DNA of 64,000 nt. It comes from Formosa sediminum (GTDB lineage: Bacteria > Bacteroidota > Bacteroidia > Flavobacteriales > Flavobacteriaceae). Every line of letters starts with the position of its first letter. Position 1 is the stretch's first letter. A program made the translations under genes and the position numbers. Shown here one piece after another: positions 1 through 9,317 of the stretch. Where the stretch lies: positions 62,001 through 126,000 of the forward strand of contig NZ_CP041637.1 of NCBI RefSeq assembly GCF_007197735.1. The letters are read 5' to 3'. The notes under the pieces were generated by a model that saw only the letters and a program-made list of their open reading frames with translations, had not been told where the DNA came from and searched no databases.

Positions 1-223
1 CTTCTCTAGCTGATGTTGTGGTTTCTCCTAAAAACAACGGCATCTGGTTTACTCCATCTATTTTTCTATCTGTTGGCACTTTATAGCCGGCTACATCTGC
101 TAAAGTTGGCATGACGTCTGTAATATGAACAATTTCATTAGTTACAGAGCCTGCAGGTATGTGATTAGGCCAACGTATTAAAAAAGGAGTACGTAAAGAC
201 CCCTCTAAAGTGGTAAAATAAAA
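1..223 (-). pseudogene. 5'-truncated sulfatase fragment (runs off the window)
   Basis: The minus strand is open from about 223 to the window edge. It encodes a stretch with the sulfatase signatures YFTTLEGSLRTPFLIRWP, then AGSVTNEIVHITDVMPTLAD and KIDGVNQMPLFLG. This is the middle-to-C-terminal part of a PF00884 arylsulfatase of the EGSLRxPFxIRWPG type, unlike the three complete sulfatases upstream. No N-terminal half, signal peptide or CxAGR active site is present. Homology starts inside the T-tail of the terminator of the preceding sulfatase, so the 5' part seems to have been lost by deletion or recombination. The frame is the same as that of the upstream sulfatase after its TAG stop. The downstream part lies outside the window, so a 3'-complete remnant is possible. 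Confidence 0.7.
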
Positions 224-249
224 GCCTCCATTATACCATGGAGGCTTTT
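220..249 (-). terminator. Terminator of sulfatase 1
   Basis: AAAAGCCTCCAT pairs with ATGGAGGCTTTT around a six-base loop. On the minus strand it is followed by TTTTATTTT. It begins about 30 bases after the stop codon of the 281-1819 sulfatase. Confidence 0.85.
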
Positions 250-280
250 TAAATGTTTTATTTATTAAATAAAAAAAGTC

Positions 281-1819
281 CTATTTTTTTCCTGCTTCAG
301 TTAAAGCATCCATGGTATCACCAAGATTAAAACTTGCAGCTTTCATACGTGGAGGGTATTGCTCAAACGTAGAAATAAATTTAGCCACATATTCAGATGC
401 TGGTAATAATAAAAACACATGATCAAGATACCAATCCCAATACGTATTAGATGTCGTAGTAGCAAATTCGTAAGGGTCTCTTCTTAAATTATAAATCCAA
501 GGAATTCTTGTAGTTACCATAGGCTTAGACCAAGTATCTAAAGTTCCTGGAGAGTCTTGATGCATAAAAGTTACTTTCCAATCGTGATAACGTAATGCCA
601 TTAATTCACCATCATCAGAGAAGTAAAACAATTCTTCACGCGGACCATTTTCAACTTTACCTGTTAAGTATGGTAAAAAGTTATAACCATCTAAATGTAC
701 TTTAAAGGTTTTACCATTTGCTTTGTATCCTGTTAATAATTTCTCTTTAATATTTGAATCTCCAGCAGCAGCTAAATACGTTGGCATCCAATCTAAACCA
801 GACATGATTTCATTAGACACAGAACCTGCTTTAATTTTACCAGGCCAACGTACCATAGCAGGGGTTCTCCAACCACCTTCCCAATTGGTGTTTTTCTCAC
901 CTCTAAACGGATTAATTCCTGCATCTGGCCAAGTGTTTTTATGAGGTCCATTATCTGTCCCGTAGTGAACAATTGTATTATCTGCTATACCTAACTCGTC
1001 TATAACTTTCAAGAATTTACCAATATGCATATCATGTTCTACCATTCCATCGCCATACTCATTTTGTCCAGAAATCCCCTTTAACTCTGGTTTTACATGC
1101 GTTCTAAAGTGCATACGTGTCCCATTCCACCATACAAAAAATGGCTTTCCAGAAGCGACAGATTTTTTTATAAAGGCTATAGCTGCATCAGACGATTCAT
1201 CGTCGATAGTTTCCATTCGCTTTTTAGTTAAAGGTCCTGTATCTTCAATTTTCCCGTCGGCAGTAGAATGAATAACCCCACGTGGACCATATTTCTTTCT
1301 GAAATTTGGGAATTTTTTAGGATCTGGATAATCTCTTAACTCCGGTTCTTCTTCAGCATTTAAATGATATAAGTTCCCATAAAACTCATCAAAACCATGG
1401 TTTGTAGGAAGCATTTCGTCACGATCGCCTAAGTGATTTTTACCAAATTGTCCTGTTACATATCCCATAGGTTTTAATAATTCGGCTATGGTAGGATCTT
1501 TTTCTGAAATCCCTTGAGCCGCACCAGGCATACCTACTTTACTTAATCCTGTACGCAAAACACTTTGCCCCAAGATAAAAGTTGACCGGCCTGCAGTACA
1601 ACTTTGTTCTGAATAATAATCTGTAAAAATCATGCCTTCGTCGGCAATACGATCGATGTTTGGTGTTCGATATCCAACTAAGCCCATGGTATAGGCACTA
1701 ATGTTAGATTGTCCTATATCATCGCCCCATAGAACAAGGATATTGGGTTTTTTCTGTGCGAAAGCTGAAGTGACTAAGCCAGCAGCAAGCAACAGTGTGA
1801 TAAGCTTACTTTTTTTCAT
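281..1819 (-). CDS. Secreted sulfatase, paralogue 1
   Basis: A 512-residue PF00884 sulfatase expected to hydrolyse sulfate esters, probably on algal polysaccharide in the periplasm or outside the cell. It starts with a Sec signal peptide (MKKSKLITLLLAAG, cleavage near AFA-Q). The metal-site Asp pair is D33/D34 (GDDIG). The formylglycine Cys is C74 in CTAGR, with K127 and H129 in FGKNHLGD, H141 in NHGFDEF, H237 and D289-N290 (TDNGP). All catalytic elements are present and the length is normal. It is the last of three tandem paralogues on this strand and has its own terminator. Its signal peptide is almost identical to that of paralogue 2, which points to duplication. The substrate cannot be read from the sequence, and no formylglycine-generating enzyme lies in the window. 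Confidence 0.93.
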   Translation of the reverse strand: MKKSKLITLLLAAGLVTSAFAQKKPNILVLWGDDIGQSNISAYTMGLVGYRTPNIDRIADEGMIFTDYYSEQSCTAGRSTFILGQSVLRTGLSKVGMPGAAQGISEKDPTIAELLKPMGYVTGQFGKNHLGDRDEMLPTNHGFDEFYGNLYHLNAEEEPELRDYPDPKKFPNFRKKYGPRGVIHSTADGKIEDTGPLTKKRMETIDDESSDAAIAFIKKSVASGKPFFVWWNGTRMHFRTHVKPELKGISGQNEYGDGMVEHDMHIGKFLKVIDELGIADNTIVHYGTDNGPHKNTWPDAGINPFRGEKNTNWEGGWRTPAMVRWPGKIKAGSVSNEIMSGLDWMPTYLAAAGDSNIKEKLLTGYKANGKTFKVHLDGYNFLPYLTGKVENGPREELFYFSDDGELMALRYHDWKVTFMHQDSPGTLDTWSKPMVTTRIPWIYNLRRDPYEFATTTSNTYWDWYLDHVFLLLPASEYVAKFISTFEQYPPRMKAASFNLGDTMDALTEAGKK

Positions 1820-1986
1820 AAAGGTCTTGGTTTTTGTGATTATATTTATTGATTAAAGTACTGTTTAAAAGGCAATAAAAAACCCCTTAAACTATTAAAA
1901 CACTTGAAATTATTAAATTAACTTAAAAAAAACATAAATTATTATGAAATATTTTAAATAATTCACATGTAAACAATGTTGTATTT

Positions 1987-3468
1987 TTACTGTCTTGGAG
2001 TAAAACTACCAGGTTCTTGACGCACAGGGTAATCTTTAAAAGTTCCCATAAAATCTCCTACTAATTTTTGCACAGGTACCATAACATACATATGTCTTAC
2101 TAACCAATCGTCATAATAAGATGAAGATTCAGGAGCTTGCTCAAACGGATCTGCAAATAAATCAATGATTAGTGGTGCTTTTCTTGGAGTTTGTGCTTGC
2201 ATCCATGCATCTATCCCTTCATGCTCTTGAGTCGAGAAATGAAATTTCCAGCGTTTGTAACGTAAAGCGCCTAAAGTTCCATCATCTACAAAAGCAAAAA
2301 ATTCATTTCTAGGTCCTGCTTCTGTGTTTCCGGTTAAATATGGTAAAAAGTTATAACCATCTAAATGTACTTTAAATCCTTTATATCCGTTAAGCAATTT
2401 ATTCTTTATATCTGTTTCTCCAGCAGCGGCCAATAAGGTAGGGAAGCAATCTTCTAAAGAGATCATTTCGTTTGAAACTTTACCTGCCTCAATATTTCCT
2501 GGCCAACGAATAGTAAATGGCACACGGATTCCTCCTTCCCATGTTGTCGCTTTTTCACCTTTAAACGGGTTAGTTCCTCCATCAGGCCATGAAAATTTCT
2601 CAGCGCCATTATCTGTAGTGTATATAACAATTGTATTTTCAGAGATCCCTAATTCATCTAACAAGTCTAATAATTCACCCACGTGTAAATCGTGTTGTTT
2701 ATATCCATCGGCAACAATTCCGAGACCAGTAGCTCCATCATATTCTTCAGGTAAATGAGTAAATATGTGCATACGTGTAGAGTTAAACCAAGTAAAAAAT
2801 GGTTTTCCTGCCTTAGCTTGCTTGGTGATGAATTTTTTTGTGGCTGTTAAAAATTCTTCATCTATTGTCTCCATACGTTTTTTGGTTAACGGCCCAGTAT
2901 CTTCAACTTTACCATCTGCAGTAGATTTGATTACACCTCGTGGTCCATATTTTTTTCTGAATGCTGGATCTTTAGGATAATCTGAATTTTCAGGTTCCTC
3001 TTCAGCATTCAAGTGATATAAATTACCAAAGAACTCATCAAACCCGTGATTAGTAGGTAAAAATTCATCTAAATCTCCTAAGTGATTTTTACCAAATTGT
3101 CCGGTAGCATACCCTAGAGGTTTAAGCATTTCTGCAATTGTAGGATCCTCTTTTTGTAACCCCATAGGGTCACCTGGCATACCTATTTTAAGCAAGCCTG
3201 TACGTTTTGGAGATTGCCCTGTTATAAAAGCTGCACGACCTGCCGTACATGATTGTTGTCCGTAAGCATCGGTAAACCGAATTCCTTCTTTTGCAATACG
3301 ATCTATATTTGGAGTTGTGTATCCCATCATCCCACTATTATAGGCACTTGTATTGAACCACCCAATATCGTCTCCCATAATCACTAAGATATTGGGCTTT
3401 TTTTGTGCGAATGCTGAACTGACTATTCCCGCAGCGAGCAAGAGTGTAATAAGTTTACTTTTTTTCAT
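1987..3468 (-). CDS. Secreted sulfatase, paralogue 2
   Basis: A 493-residue PF00884 sulfatase with the same layout as its neighbours: signal peptide (MKKSKLITLLLAAGIVSSAFA), GDDIG metal site near residue 33, formylglycine Cys C74 in CTAGR, FGKNHLGD, NHGFDEFFGN, a TRMH stretch and TDNGAEKFSWPDGG near residue 290. The C-terminal part, which usually contributes to substrate recognition, differs from paralogues 1 and 3 (DDGTLGALRYKRWKF). This suggests related but not identical substrates. The gaps on either side are 167 and 339 bases and AT-rich. Each gene may have its own promoter, but no clear TAnnTTTG box was found here. Activation would need a formylglycine-generating enzyme or anSME encoded elsewhere. 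Confidence 0.93.
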   Translation of the reverse strand: MKKSKLITLLLAAGIVSSAFAQKKPNILVIMGDDIGWFNTSAYNSGMMGYTTPNIDRIAKEGIRFTDAYGQQSCTAGRAAFITGQSPKRTGLLKIGMPGDPMGLQKEDPTIAEMLKPLGYATGQFGKNHLGDLDEFLPTNHGFDEFFGNLYHLNAEEEPENSDYPKDPAFRKKYGPRGVIKSTADGKVEDTGPLTKKRMETIDEEFLTATKKFITKQAKAGKPFFTWFNSTRMHIFTHLPEEYDGATGLGIVADGYKQHDLHVGELLDLLDELGISENTIVIYTTDNGAEKFSWPDGGTNPFKGEKATTWEGGIRVPFTIRWPGNIEAGKVSNEMISLEDCFPTLLAAAGETDIKNKLLNGYKGFKVHLDGYNFLPYLTGNTEAGPRNEFFAFVDDGTLGALRYKRWKFHFSTQEHEGIDAWMQAQTPRKAPLIIDLFADPFEQAPESSSYYDDWLVRHMYVMVPVQKLVGDFMGTFKDYPVRQEPGSFTPRQ

Positions 3469-3753
3469 AAATAATATGGTGTTGGTTAATTGTTATTGAT
3501 ATAATAGCCATATATTAAACTATTAAAGCTCTTAAAATTATTGAATTAATCTATATTAATCTCAATTTTATACCAAATATTTCAAATAATCCAAAACTAT
3601 TTAACGTAAATTTAATATTTAACATTGCTTTTTATTATAACTCACGCCAGATTATTACAAGTGGATATGACATTCTTTCTTATTAAGATCTCGTTTTTAA
3701 TTAATCTTATTGTAGATCTGAGAATGAAATATCTATAAAAAATTTAGCAAAAA

Positions 3754-3787
3754 AAAACTGATACAATTTTTACACTGTATCAGTTTT
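3754..3787 (-). terminator. Terminator of sulfatase 3
   Basis: AAAACTGATACA and TGTATCAGTTTT form a perfect 12-bp stem around a ten-base loop. On the minus strand a run of nine T follows. It lies 20 bases after the stop codon of the 3808-5322 gene. The rest of the 339-base gap (3469-3753) is AT-rich and shows no gene. Confidence 0.9.
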
Positions 3788-3807
3788 AATATCCTTAAAA
3801 AATTAAA

Positions 3808-5322
3808 TTAATTTCTTGTAGGTGTTTGTAATGTTTGGATGACTTTATCAATACTTAAAGAGCTTCCTTTTCTTGGAGGGAATTCTTTAAATGTACTTAA
3901 GAATTTACCAACATAATTTTGAGCTGGTACCATCATCCACATTTGGTCTGCATAGTTTCTTATGTATAATGCAGCGTCCATAGATACTTCAAACGGGTCG
4001 TTTCTTAAGTTTAAGATAATTGGCCAAGATGGAGACTTTCTATACGCTTCGTTAATAGAACCTTCCATAATAGAGAAGTGTAATTTCCAATCGTCGTAAC
4101 GTAATGCGTTTAAGTTTCCTGCAGCATCAAAATAAAAGATCTCATGTCTCTTACCTTCTCCTTTTTTAAGTTCACCTGTTAATAATGGTAATTGGTTGTA
4201 TCCATCTAAGTGCGCCTTAAAGGTTTTACCTGCGTAAGATTTTCCTTTTAATAATTCTTCTTTTACATTAGGGTTACCTGCTGCTGCTAATAACGTAGGC
4301 ATCCAGTCTTCTTGAGAAAAGATATCGTTAATAACAGTTCCTGGTTTAATGTGACCTGGCCATTTTACCATAGCAGGCACTCTAAATCCACCTTCCCAAG
4401 TTGTTCCTTTTTCTCCTCTAAATGGAATTGTACCACCGTCAGGGAATGTAAACTTCTCAGCACCGTTATCTGTAGAGAATACAACAATAGTGTTATCTTC
4501 AATACCTAACTCGTCTAATTTATCTAATACACGACCAACACCATCGTCTAATTCCATCATAGCATCGGCATATAAACCGTAACCAGATTTGTGTAAATAC
4601 TTATCAGATAAATGCGTCCATACGTGAGTACGTGTAGAGTTTACCCAAGCAAAGAATGGCTTTTTGGCCTTAGCATTTTTCTCGATAAACTTTAAAGCAG
4701 CATCGATGAATTCGCTATCTGCAGTTTCCATTCTCTTAGACGTTAATGGTCCCGTATCTTCTACTTTACCATCGGCAGTAGATTTAAGAACACCTCTTGG
4801 TCCGTATTTTTTCTTGAATTCAGGATCTTTAGGATAGAATTCTGTTTCTGGCTCTTCCTCAGCATTTAAGTGATATAAGTTTCCGAAAAACTCATCAAAA
4901 CCATGGTTTGTTGGTAAGTGCTCGTCACGGTCACCTAAGTGGTTTTTACCAAACTGTCCGCTTGAATATCCAAGTGGCTTAAGTAATTCTGCAATTGTTG
5001 GGTCTGCTGAATTAATACCATGTTCAGAACCTGGCATACCAATAGTAAGCAACCCTGTTCTAAATGGGTGTTGTCCTAAAATAAAAGATGCACGACCTGC
5101 AGTACAAGATTGTTGTGCGTAGTGGTCTGTAAATAACGCTCCTTCATTTGCAATACGATCAATGTTTGGAGTTGTTCCACCCATCATACCATTATGGTAT
5201 GCGCTAATGTTCCACATTCCTACATCGTCTCCCCAAAATACCACGATATTGGGCTTTTTCTGGGCGAATGCTGCTGTGGCCAAACCAACTAACAACATTG
5301 TAAAGAATTTGTTTTTTTTCAT
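3808..5322 (-). CDS. Secreted sulfatase, paralogue 3
   Basis: A 504-residue PF00884 sulfatase and the first of the three tandem genes in transcription order. It has a signal peptide (MKKNKFFTMLLVGLATAAFA), the GDDVG metal site near residue 32, formylglycine Cys C73 in CTAGR, GKNHLGDRDE, NHGFDEFFGNLYHLNAEEEP and STDNGAEKFTFPDGG. The long shared block NLYHLNAEEEPE to GPLTxKRMET, present in all three copies, marks them as one subfamily. A possible promoter lies upstream at 5405-5412. The PAS/LuxR-like regulator at 5464-6324 lies just upstream on the same strand and may control the cluster; that is inferred from position only. Confidence 0.93.
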   Translation of the reverse strand: MKKNKFFTMLLVGLATAAFAQKKPNIVVFWGDDVGMWNISAYHNGMMGGTTPNIDRIANEGALFTDHYAQQSCTAGRASFILGQHPFRTGLLTIGMPGSEHGINSADPTIAELLKPLGYSSGQFGKNHLGDRDEHLPTNHGFDEFFGNLYHLNAEEEPETEFYPKDPEFKKKYGPRGVLKSTADGKVEDTGPLTSKRMETADSEFIDAALKFIEKNAKAKKPFFAWVNSTRTHVWTHLSDKYLHKSGYGLYADAMMELDDGVGRVLDKLDELGIEDNTIVVFSTDNGAEKFTFPDGGTIPFRGEKGTTWEGGFRVPAMVKWPGHIKPGTVINDIFSQEDWMPTLLAAAGNPNVKEELLKGKSYAGKTFKAHLDGYNQLPLLTGELKKGEGKRHEIFYFDAAGNLNALRYDDWKLHFSIMEGSINEAYRKSPSWPIILNLRNDPFEVSMDAALYIRNYADQMWMMVPAQNYVGKFLSTFKEFPPRKGSSLSIDKVIQTLQTPTRN

Positions 5323-5404
5323 AAAAAATTGGTTAATAGATTAAAAGATTTGTTATTCGATATAAACTTTCTAATAATTAAAAGTTTATACTAATACTAA
5401 AACA

Positions 5405-5412
5405 CAAAAATA
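5405..5412 (-). promoter_or_regulatory. Possible -7 box for sulfatase 3
   Basis: On the minus strand TATTTTTG matches the Bacteroidota TAnnTTTG -7 consensus about 85 bases upstream of the start codon. A TTTG that could serve as -33 lies at 5439-5442, but the spacing is longer than usual, so support is weak. Confidence 0.3.
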
Positions 5413-5463
5413 GTTTTTTTGAATTAGGGTAAAATGGACAAATCATGGACATAACATTTTTTT

Positions 5464-6324
5464 TTAAAAAATTGTTAAATACAAATCTATACTCTCGTGT
5501 TTAGGCAAACCTAGTTTTTTCTTTAAACGATATCTCTTTTTGATTAAACCTTCTTTTGAAATGTTCATTATATTACATATTTCTGTAGTTCCCATCTGGA
5601 TTTTTAAATATGCGCAGTATTTTAATTCTCCTTTAGTTAGCGTGGGGTGTTTTTTCTTGAGGAGGCTAAAAAAATCATAATGAATTTCATTAAACATTTT
5701 TTTAAATACATCCCAATTATCTTGAAAATGAAAATGAGATTTAATTTCTTTAGTGAGTGATTTTATTGCGTTAGCATTGGTTTTATTTGATATATTTTCT
5801 TCAATATCTTCTAATTTTACCAGCACTTTTTTAAGTAATTCTTCTTTTTTTTGTCCTTGTAAAGCTACTGAGAATAATTCCTTTTCATTTTTCTTTTTCT
5901 GAAATTCTAATAATTTAATTTGGTCTCTAGCACTCACTAAATCAGAGATATCCATACCCATTCCCATAAAGTAAATGGTGTCGTCTATATCAAAGCGATA
6001 TCCCTCAAAAACATGCGGGATTACCTCACCTGTTTTGGTTAAAATATTTCCGTAAACATTTTTTATGCTCCCGGTTTCAATTAATTTAATGAAACACTTT
6101 TCAATATATTCTCTAGATGAGTCGTCTATAAAACTAATTAGATCAGCATCTAACATTTCTTTTTTACTCCAACGCGTTACAATTTCATGTTTATCATTCC
6201 ATCGTTTTAAAAATGCTGTGCCATTTTTTACTTCATATAAATAAAAGATCCCAGGTAAACAGTTTACTAGATCTTGATTGAATATTGAATCTAAAGGTAA
6301 TTTTGAAGCTTTAATTTTAAACAT
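5464..6324 (-). CDS. PAS-domain/LuxR-like helix-turn-helix regulator
   Basis: A 286-residue cytoplasmic regulator with no signal peptide or membrane segment. Residues about 10-125 look like a PAS domain ending in the typical GMGMDISDLVSARDQ linker. A charged coiled-coil-like segment (about 130-165) follows, and then a C-terminal DNA-binding domain with LTKGELKYCAYLKI and the helix-turn-helix TTEICNIMNISKEGLIKKRY. This C-terminus is characteristic of a large flavobacterial family related to LuxR/GerE regulators. The signal sensed by the PAS domain is unknown. It lies directly upstream of the sulfatase cluster on the same strand, so it is a candidate local regulator, without direct proof. Confidence 0.75.
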   Translation of the reverse strand: MFKIKASKLPLDSIFNQDLVNCLPGIFYLYEVKNGTAFLKRWNDKHEIVTRWSKKEMLDADLISFIDDSSREYIEKCFIKLIETGSIKNVYGNILTKTGEVIPHVFEGYRFDIDDTIYFMGMGMDISDLVSARDQIKLLEFQKKKNEKELFSVALQGQKKEELLKKVLVKLEDIEENISNKTNANAIKSLTKEIKSHFHFQDNWDVFKKMFNEIHYDFFSLLKKKHPTLTKGELKYCAYLKIQMGTTEICNIMNISKEGLIKKRYRLKKKLGLPKHESIDLYLTIF

Positions 6325-6406
6325 AACGGGAAAGAGAAATAAGCTAATCTTATTTAATTAAGTTAATACATTTATTATATACCTCTACAATTTAAACATT
6401 TAGTAA

Positions 6407-6922
6407 TTAATATTTAATAATAGAAGCTATACTGTATTTATTTAATCGGTCTTTACCATTTAAAAATTCCAATTCCATAATAAAATTACATTGAACAATA
6501 GCTCCACCTAGTTTTTCAACTAATTTACAAACCGCTTCTGCGGTACCTCCTGTAGCCAATACATCGTCATGAATTAAAACTCGATCGCCAGGTTGTATTG
6601 CATCAGCATGAATTTCTAAGGTATCACTTCCATACTCTAAAGCATACGTTTCTGAAATGGTATTGTAAGGTAATTTACCAGGTTTTCTAACAGGAATAAA
6701 TCCTGCATTTAATTTCTGAGCCAATAATGTTCCAAAGAAAAAACCTCTAGCTTCCATACCCACAACCTTATCAATACGCTGATGTGCTAATGGTGTTAAA
6801 AGTTGCTGCAAACATAAATTAGTAGCTTCAGGGTTATTTAATAAAGGGGTTAAGTCTTTAAATACGATACCTGGTTTAGGAAAATCGTGTATATCTCGAA
6901 TAAAGGATTCTATAGTCTTCAT
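6407..6922 (-). CDS. apt: Adenine phosphoribosyltransferase
   Basis: It makes AMP from adenine and PRPP in the purine salvage pathway. The PRPP-binding motif VLIHDDVLATGGTAEAV and the MEARGFFFG and RKPGKLPY segments of the Apt family are visible. I start it at the ATG ending at 6922, giving 171 residues and the usual N-terminus (MKTIESFIRDIHDFPKPGI). An upstream in-frame ATG at 6967 would add 15 residues that the family does not have. Nucleoside salvage genes (deoC, deoD) lie close by on the other strand. Confidence 0.95.
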   Translation of the reverse strand: MKTIESFIRDIHDFPKPGIVFKDLTPLLNNPEATNLCLQQLLTPLAHQRIDKVVGMEARGFFFGTLLAQKLNAGFIPVRKPGKLPYNTISETYALEYGSDTLEIHADAIQPGDRVLIHDDVLATGGTAEAVCKLVEKLGGAIVQCNFIMELEFLNGKDRLNKYSIASIIKY

Positions 6923-6996
6923 GTTACGAAGATAAAAAAAGGATACACTTTTTATTATAGAACCCATAACTGTTTCTTATAAATACAATTTCTACA

Positions 6997-7004
6997 TACA
7001 TTTG
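6997..7004 (+). promoter_or_regulatory. -7 box upstream of the lipoprotein hydrolase gene
   Basis: TACATTTG is an exact match to the Bacteroidota TAnnTTTG -7 consensus, 23 bases before the start codon at 7028. A TTTC about 20 bases further upstream may act as the -33 element. Confidence 0.55.
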
Positions 7005-7027
7005 CCAGAACCAACAGTATAATTATT

Positions 7028-7708
7028 ATGAAACCCCTACTAATTAATCTCTCATTTTTAACATTTACGTTACTCTTGTGTAATTGTAGTTCGCACCCCG
7101 ATTTTAAACTTAAGGAAGGAGATTTATTATTTCAAGATGTAGATTGTGGCCCTTTTTGCGATGCTATAGAAGCCGTTACAGAAGGGTATAATAATTATAA
7201 TTTCTCGCATGTAGGCTTGGTAATGCAAGATACAAACGGCGATTTAAAAGTTATGGAAGCAGTTAGTCAAGGTGTTATTTTAACTCCGATAGATTCTTTT
7301 TTAAGCAGAAGTAGCGATATACATCATAGGCCTAAAGTTATTGTAGGTAGGTTAAAATCTGAATTTACCCACTTAATTCCTGAAACTATAGCATTTATTC
7401 ACTCTAAAATGAATGCTAAATATGACCCTTATTTTGATATTGATAACGATAAATATTACTGCTCAGAACTTATTCATTTAGCTTTTAAGGCTGCAAATAA
7501 AAATCAGCCCATATTTAATGAAACCCCAATGACTTTTATTGCTCCAGACACCCAAAACACCTATGCTATTTGGGAAACCTATTTTAAAGAATTAAACTAC
7601 ACCATTCCAGAAGGACAACCTGGATTAAATCCAGGAGGAATGTCTTGCTCTACCCATTTAGATATAGTACATAAATATGGTGAACCTACAAAAAGTGCTT
7701 TAGAATAA
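7028..7708 (+). CDS. YiiX-like permuted papain-fold lipoprotein
   Basis: 226 residues with a lipoprotein signal (TFTLLLCNCSS; lipid Cys C18 or C20). The body matches the YiiX/YebB-like family of permuted NlpC/P60 cysteine hydrolases. GDLLFQD near residue 31 is followed by the catalytic His in FSHVGLV (H61) and the catalytic Cys in YYCSELI (C145), with E147 next to it. Members are thought to cleave amide or ester bonds in peptidoglycan or lipids; the substrate here is unknown. It stands alone on the plus strand, divergent from apt, with a good -7 box just upstream. Confidence 0.8.
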   Translation: MKPLLINLSFLTFTLLLCNCSSHPDFKLKEGDLLFQDVDCGPFCDAIEAVTEGYNNYNFSHVGLVMQDTNGDLKVMEAVSQGVILTPIDSFLSRSSDIHHRPKVIVGRLKSEFTHLIPETIAFIHSKMNAKYDPYFDIDNDKYYCSELIHLAFKAANKNQPIFNETPMTFIAPDTQNTYAIWETYFKELNYTIPEGQPGLNPGGMSCSTHLDIVHKYGEPTKSALE

Positions 7709-7881
7709 ATTAAAGCCTTAATTACTACCATTCTTATATTGTTTTAGTATCTCCCAAGACGGTATTATTTTAAATTCTATAGGCTAAATCTACTTATTTA
7801 AAGATTTTATCATAAAAATAATTTTTATTGCATTTTGTTCGTTGTATTTTTACTTAATTAATCTTTTTAAGAATTGTTATT

Positions 7882-8538
7882 ATGAATATCGCAAAATACA
7901 TAGATCATACCTTATTAAAATCTTCGGCCACAAAAAAAGATATTGAAACCTTATGTAAAGAAGCCATAGCATATAATTTTTATTCGGTATGTGTTAATAG
8001 TTTTTACGTCCCATTTGTAACGCAATTATTAAATACTACAGCAGTTAAAGTTTGTACTACAATTGGGTTTCCACTAGGAGCCGTAACTACAGAAACTAAA
8101 GTTTTTGAAACCAATAAAGCGATAGAACAAGGTGCTGAAGAAATAGATATGGTGTTGAATGTAGGTATGCTAAGAAGCGGAGATTTTGAATACGTATATA
8201 ACGACATAAAAGCAGTAAAATCTGGCATGGGAGACACTACTTTAAAGGTAATTCTTGAAATTAGTGAATTAACTGAACAGGAAATTATTAAGGCTAGTGA
8301 ACTTTGTATAAAAGCTAAAGCCGATTTTATAAAAACATCTACAGGATTTTCTACTAGCGGAGCAACTCTTGAAGCTGTAAAATTAATGAAAGAGACTGCC
8401 AACGGCCAAGCTAAAGTAAAAGCCTCTGGAGGTATTAGAGATTTAGAAACTACCTTAGCTTTTATTGAAGCTGGAGCAGACCGTATCGGATCTTCGTCTG
8501 GAGTGGCTATTGTTAAAGCCTATAATACTAAGGCTTAA
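7882..8538 (+). CDS. deoC: Deoxyribose-phosphate aldolase
   Basis: It splits 2-deoxyribose 5-phosphate into glyceraldehyde 3-phosphate and acetaldehyde, the final step of deoxynucleoside catabolism. The 218-residue TIM-barrel protein has EIDMVLNVG (D89), the Schiff-base lysine K151 in FIKTSTGF and the second catalytic lysine K180 in VKASGGIRD. It is followed by deoD after 42 bases on the same strand, forming a small nucleoside-catabolism operon. Confidence 0.96.
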   Translation: MNIAKYIDHTLLKSSATKKDIETLCKEAIAYNFYSVCVNSFYVPFVTQLLNTTAVKVCTTIGFPLGAVTTETKVFETNKAIEQGAEEIDMVLNVGMLRSGDFEYVYNDIKAVKSGMGDTTLKVILEISELTEQEIIKASELCIKAKADFIKTSTGFSTSGATLEAVKLMKETANGQAKVKASGGIRDLETTLAFIEAGADRIGSSSGVAIVKAYNTKA

Positions 8539-8580
8539 TAAACCATTTAATTACTATTAATCCACACTAAAATTATACGC

Positions 8581-9276
8581 ATGAGTTTACACATTGAAGC
8601 TAAAAGAGGAGATATTGCTGAAACTATTTTACTACCAGGCGACCCATTACGTGCCAAATGGATTTCAGAAACATTTTTACAAGATTCGACCTGTTTTAAT
8701 ACCGTAAGAAATATGCTTGGTTATACCGGTACCTATAAAGGTAAACGGGTCTCTGTAATGGGAACCGGCATGGGCATACCTAGTATATCTATATATAGTA
8801 GAGAACTAATAAAAGATTATGGCGTTAAAAATCTAATTCGTGTGGGTACTGCGGGATCTTACCAAGAAGATATTAAAATTCGTGATATAGTAATTGCCAT
8901 GGCAGCATCATCGTCTGGAATAAATAGATCTAGATTTAATGGTGCCGACTATGCTCCTACAGCAAGTTTTGAATTACTAAGTAAAGCCATAAAAAGTGCA
9001 GAAAAAAAAGAGGTTCCTATTAAAGCTGGAAACGTATTATCTAGCGACGAGTTTTATGCAGACGACTTCAATTCGTATAAACAATGGGCCGACTTTGGTG
9101 TGCTTTGTGTAGAAATGGAAGCTGCAGGCTTATATACCATAGCAGCAAAACATAACGTAAATGCACTCTCTATTCTTACCATTTCCGACTCTTTAGTAAC
9201 TGGAGAACGCACCACAGCTAAAGAACGCGAAACCACCTTTAAAGACATGATAGAAATTGCCTTAGATTTGGCATAA
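8581..9276 (+). CDS. deoD: Purine-nucleoside phosphorylase, DeoD type
   Basis: It phosphorolyses purine (deoxy)nucleosides to base and (deoxy)ribose 1-phosphate. The 231-residue protein shows the DeoD-type markers [35 protein letters not shown] and [12 protein letters not shown], with the catalytic Asp in TISDS. Pairing with deoC just upstream links base release to deoxyribose phosphate breakdown. A hairpin follows its stop codon. Confidence 0.96.
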   Translation: MSLHIEAKRGDIAETILLPGDPLRAKWISETFLQDSTCFNTVRNMLGYTGTYKGKRVSVMGTGMGIPSISIYSRELIKDYGVKNLIRVGTAGSYQEDIKIRDIVIAMAASSSGINRSRFNGADYAPTASFELLSKAIKSAEKKEVPIKAGNVLSSDEFYADDFNSYKQWADFGVLCVEMEAAGLYTIAAKHNVNALSILTISDSLVTGERTTAKERETTFKDMIEIALDLA

Positions 9277-9290
9277 CATCCATAAAGCGC

Positions 9291-9317
9291 AGTGTAAAGC
9301 TATACTGCGTTTACACT
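9291..9317 (+). terminator. Probable terminator after deoD
   Basis: AGTGTAAA pairs perfectly with TTTACACT around an 11-base loop 14 bases after the deoD stop. The tail is TTCTTAT rather than a clean T run. Confidence 0.55.

Noticed and set aside
723-944. Plus-strand frame antisense to sulfatase 1
   Set aside because: A shadow of the conserved sulfatase coding strand; its translation has no features.
1862-1893. Terminator after sulfatase 2 (GTTTAA/TTAAAC)
   Set aside because: The two arms match only in part and lack a T run; not strong enough to list.
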